Of a DNA stretch of 7,119 nucleotides, positions 6,110 to 7,119 are shown piece after piece. Both the position numbers and the translations under genes were made by a program. Positions within the stretch are counted from its first letter, which is position 1; the number at the start of each line of letters is the position of its first letter. The notes beneath the pieces were generated by a model that was given only the letters and a program-made list of their open reading frames with translations, did not search any database and was not told the origin of the DNA. The stretch lies in assembly GCF_002432345.1 (NCBI RefSeq), contig NZ_DJDT01000244.1, positions 1 through 7,119 on the forward strand, given 5' to 3'. The stretch is from Pedobacter sp. UBA5917. Lineage in GTDB: Bacteria > Bacteroidota > Bacteroidia > Sphingobacteriales > Sphingobacteriaceae.

Positions 6110-6141
6110 AAAAGCCAGGAGAGTAAAAATTCTGGCTTTTT
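6110..6141. terminator. Rho-independent terminator-like hairpin, possibly bidirectional
   Basis: AAAAGCCAG (6110-6118) pairs perfectly with CTGGCTTTT (6132-6140) around a 13-base loop. On the plus strand the stem runs into TTTTT then GTGTTT, a fair intrinsic terminator for the small plus-strand ORF. On the minus strand the stem also ends in TTTT, followed by AGCTTAATTTTTT, so it could end the HTH-regulator transcript, whose stop lies about 95 bp away, and shield the riboswitch unit beyond. Confidence 0.7.
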
Positions 6142-6175
6142 GTGTTTATATCTAACTATTTCATATGTTAAAAAC

Positions 6176-6224
6176 AGACTCAGTTCTTCAGACTAAAGAC
6201 TGCAGACTAGAGATTATAGACTAA
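6176..6224. repeat. Degenerate heptanucleotide tandem repeat (AGACTnn)
   Basis: Seven consecutive 7-bp units in strict register start at 6176, 6183, 6190, 6197, 6204, 6211 and 6218: AGACTCA, GTTCTTC, AGACTAA, AGACTGC, AGACTAG, AGATTAT, AGACTAA. Five keep AGACT exactly, one has a single change and the second unit is degenerate. The array is non-coding and ends 10 bp before the regulator stop codon. It resembles in form the short heptamer tandem repeats known from cyanobacterial intergenic DNA; function unknown. Confidence 0.7.
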
Positions 6225-6234
6225 GGCCCAAAAG

Positions 6235-7119
6235 CTACCCCATATTCTGCAAAAACAGGTTCAGATCATCCTCTTTGCCCAGGCCCAGTTTCTGTTTGAG
6301 GCGATAGCGGCTCATGCGTACACTTTTGGGTTCTATCCCTAAACGGATAGACACTTCTTTATTTGATAATCCCATCAACATGTACGAGCAGTATTTCAGA
6401 TCGAGGCGTGTAAGTGTATTGTTCGCTTTCTGTTGTAAACGTTCAAAAAAAGCAGGGTTGGCATCAAAAAAATCGGCTTTGTATTCTTCAAAATCCTTAT
6501 CCATTTTTTTCTGCTGGTTTACAATTTTCTTAATCTGTTCATCAAGCGAAAGGTTGCTTTCGGTATTTACCTGATCTGATAAAAGCTCCAAAATTTCATT
6601 TTTTTCCTCAATCTGTAAGGTTCCCGCCAGTACCTCACGTTCTAACCGTTCCTGCCGCTCTTTAAGCAAAGCCTGCTCTGCCTGCAACTGCAAGGCCTCT
6701 GCCTCTTTTAACTGCACTTTTAATTCTGCAGCACCTTTCTGCTGATCGATCAATTCCTGTTTGCGCACCGAGGCCTTGAGTTTGTAATTGTAAGAAATCA
6801 ACAGAAGAAGTAATGCCGCTATCCCGGTAAGGCCCGAAATAATATAGAAAATATTTAGTTTTTTGGTATAGGCCGTTTGTTGATGCAGATAGGCTATTTC
6901 CTGTTCTTTTTTTTCAGACTGGTATTGTGCTTCTATTCTGATGGTATTGTTTATTTTCTCTTCATCAAACGCCTTTTTGTAAAAAGAAACATACTGTTTT
7001 AAGTAATTCAGTGCAGCTGTTTTATCGCCTTTTTTCTCTGCAATATTGGATAGGCCCTGATATATTCTGGCCTGGGTAAGCGGCATTTTAACTACGCCAT
7101 CGGCTATTTTGCCCAAACC
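6235..7119 (-). CDS. Membrane-anchored HTH (LuxR-type) regulator with TPR-like sensor region, C-terminal part
   Basis: The last 294 residues of a longer protein; the frame is open to the right edge, so its start is outside the window. In order: the end of a helical TPR-like region (LTQARIYQGLSNIAEKKGDK and AALNYLKQYVSFYKKAFDEE, about 14-54), a charged helix, one transmembrane span at about 89-109 (NIFYIISGLTGIAALLLLLI), a long Glu/Gln/Lys-rich coiled coil (about 115-180), a linker, and a C-terminal helix-turn-helix (about 233-292) with LDLKYCSYMLMGLSNKEVSIRLG and KSVRMSRYRLKQKLGL. This TPR-membrane-coiled coil-HTH layout is common in Bacteroidota, where the N-terminal part is thought to lie in the periplasm and the DNA-binding domain in the cytoplasm. 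No receiver or kinase domain is visible. Targets and signal unknown. Confidence 0.87.
   Translation of the reverse strand, partial: GLGKIADGVVKMPLTQARIYQGLSNIAEKKGDKTAALNYLKQYVSFYKKAFDEEKINNTIRIEAQYQSEKKEQEIAYLHQQTAYTKKLNIFYIISGLTGIAALLLLLISYNYKLKASVRKQELIDQQKGAAELKVQLKEAEALQLQAEQALLKERQERLEREVLAGTLQIEEKNEILELLSDQVNTESNLSLDEQIKKIVNQQKKMDKDFEEYKADFFDANPAFFERLQQKANNTLTRLDLKYCSYMLMGLSNKEVSIRLGIEPKSVRMSRYRLKQKLGLGKEDDLNLFLQNMG

Larger units (their letters stand above)
5579..6234. other. Mostly non-coding region between riboswitch promoter and HTH regulator
   Basis: A 656-bp stretch with no large gene. It contains, in order, an AT-rich segment without recognisable sites (5579-5806), a plus-strand TATTTTTG (5807-5814) resembling a -7 element, one small plus-strand membrane-protein ORF (5829-5975), an unremarkable segment to 6109, a terminator-like hairpin (6110-6141), and a heptamer tandem repeat (6176-6224) ending 10 bp before the stop of the minus-strand regulator gene. 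No tRNA or known ncRNA was recognised. Confidence 0.55.

Overview
The window looks like chromosomal DNA of a Bacteroidota, most likely the Sphingobacteriaceae (Pedobacter or a close relative). The reasons are the low GC, AT-rich spacers, promoters of the Bacteroidota type (TTG, about 19 bp, TAnnTTTG) with few Shine-Dalgarno sequences, and typical families: a DUF4369-like/TlpA thiol-disulfide protein, a DUF2975 protein paired with a small XRE regulator, and a TPR-membrane-coiled-coil-LuxR-type regulator. The genus is inferred from recollection of protein style, not from a search.

Almost everything is on the minus strand, so transcription runs from high to low coordinates. From the right: 6235-7119 is the C-terminal part of a membrane-anchored HTH regulator whose start lies outside the window. 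Downstream of its stop are a heptamer tandem repeat (6176-6224) and a hairpin that could terminate transcription from either side (6110-6141). A small plus-strand membrane-protein ORF (5829-5975) reads toward the same hairpin. Next is the best-defined regulatory element, a SAM-I (S-box) riboswitch at 5451-5546 with its own -7 promoter element, leading into a cysteine desulfurase (4240-5394) and, 45 bp on, a secreted TlpA-type thioredoxin-like protein (3067-4194). The layout suggests a SAM-sensing sulfur and thiol transcription unit. A JmjC-like cupin gene (2024-2884) follows after a 182-bp gap holding a hairpin.

The left part holds a compact three-gene operon: DUF2975 membrane protein (1344-1883), XRE regulator (1131-1340) and VOC-fold protein (739-1116), with gaps of 3 and 14 bp. 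A near-perfect Bacteroidota promoter (1914-1943) precedes it, with a perfect palindrome, a 21-bp-spaced direct repeat and an inverted repeat around it that could be operators. A 381-bp non-coding stretch (358-738) separates this operon from the N-terminal part of a probable Dyp-type peroxidase (1-357), cut by the left edge.

No mobile element, CRISPR array, tRNA or rRNA was recognised. The less ordinary features are the S-box in front of a cysteine desulfurase rather than a classical methionine gene, a possible alternative pairing in that leader, the heptamer repeat, and the orphan small membrane protein.
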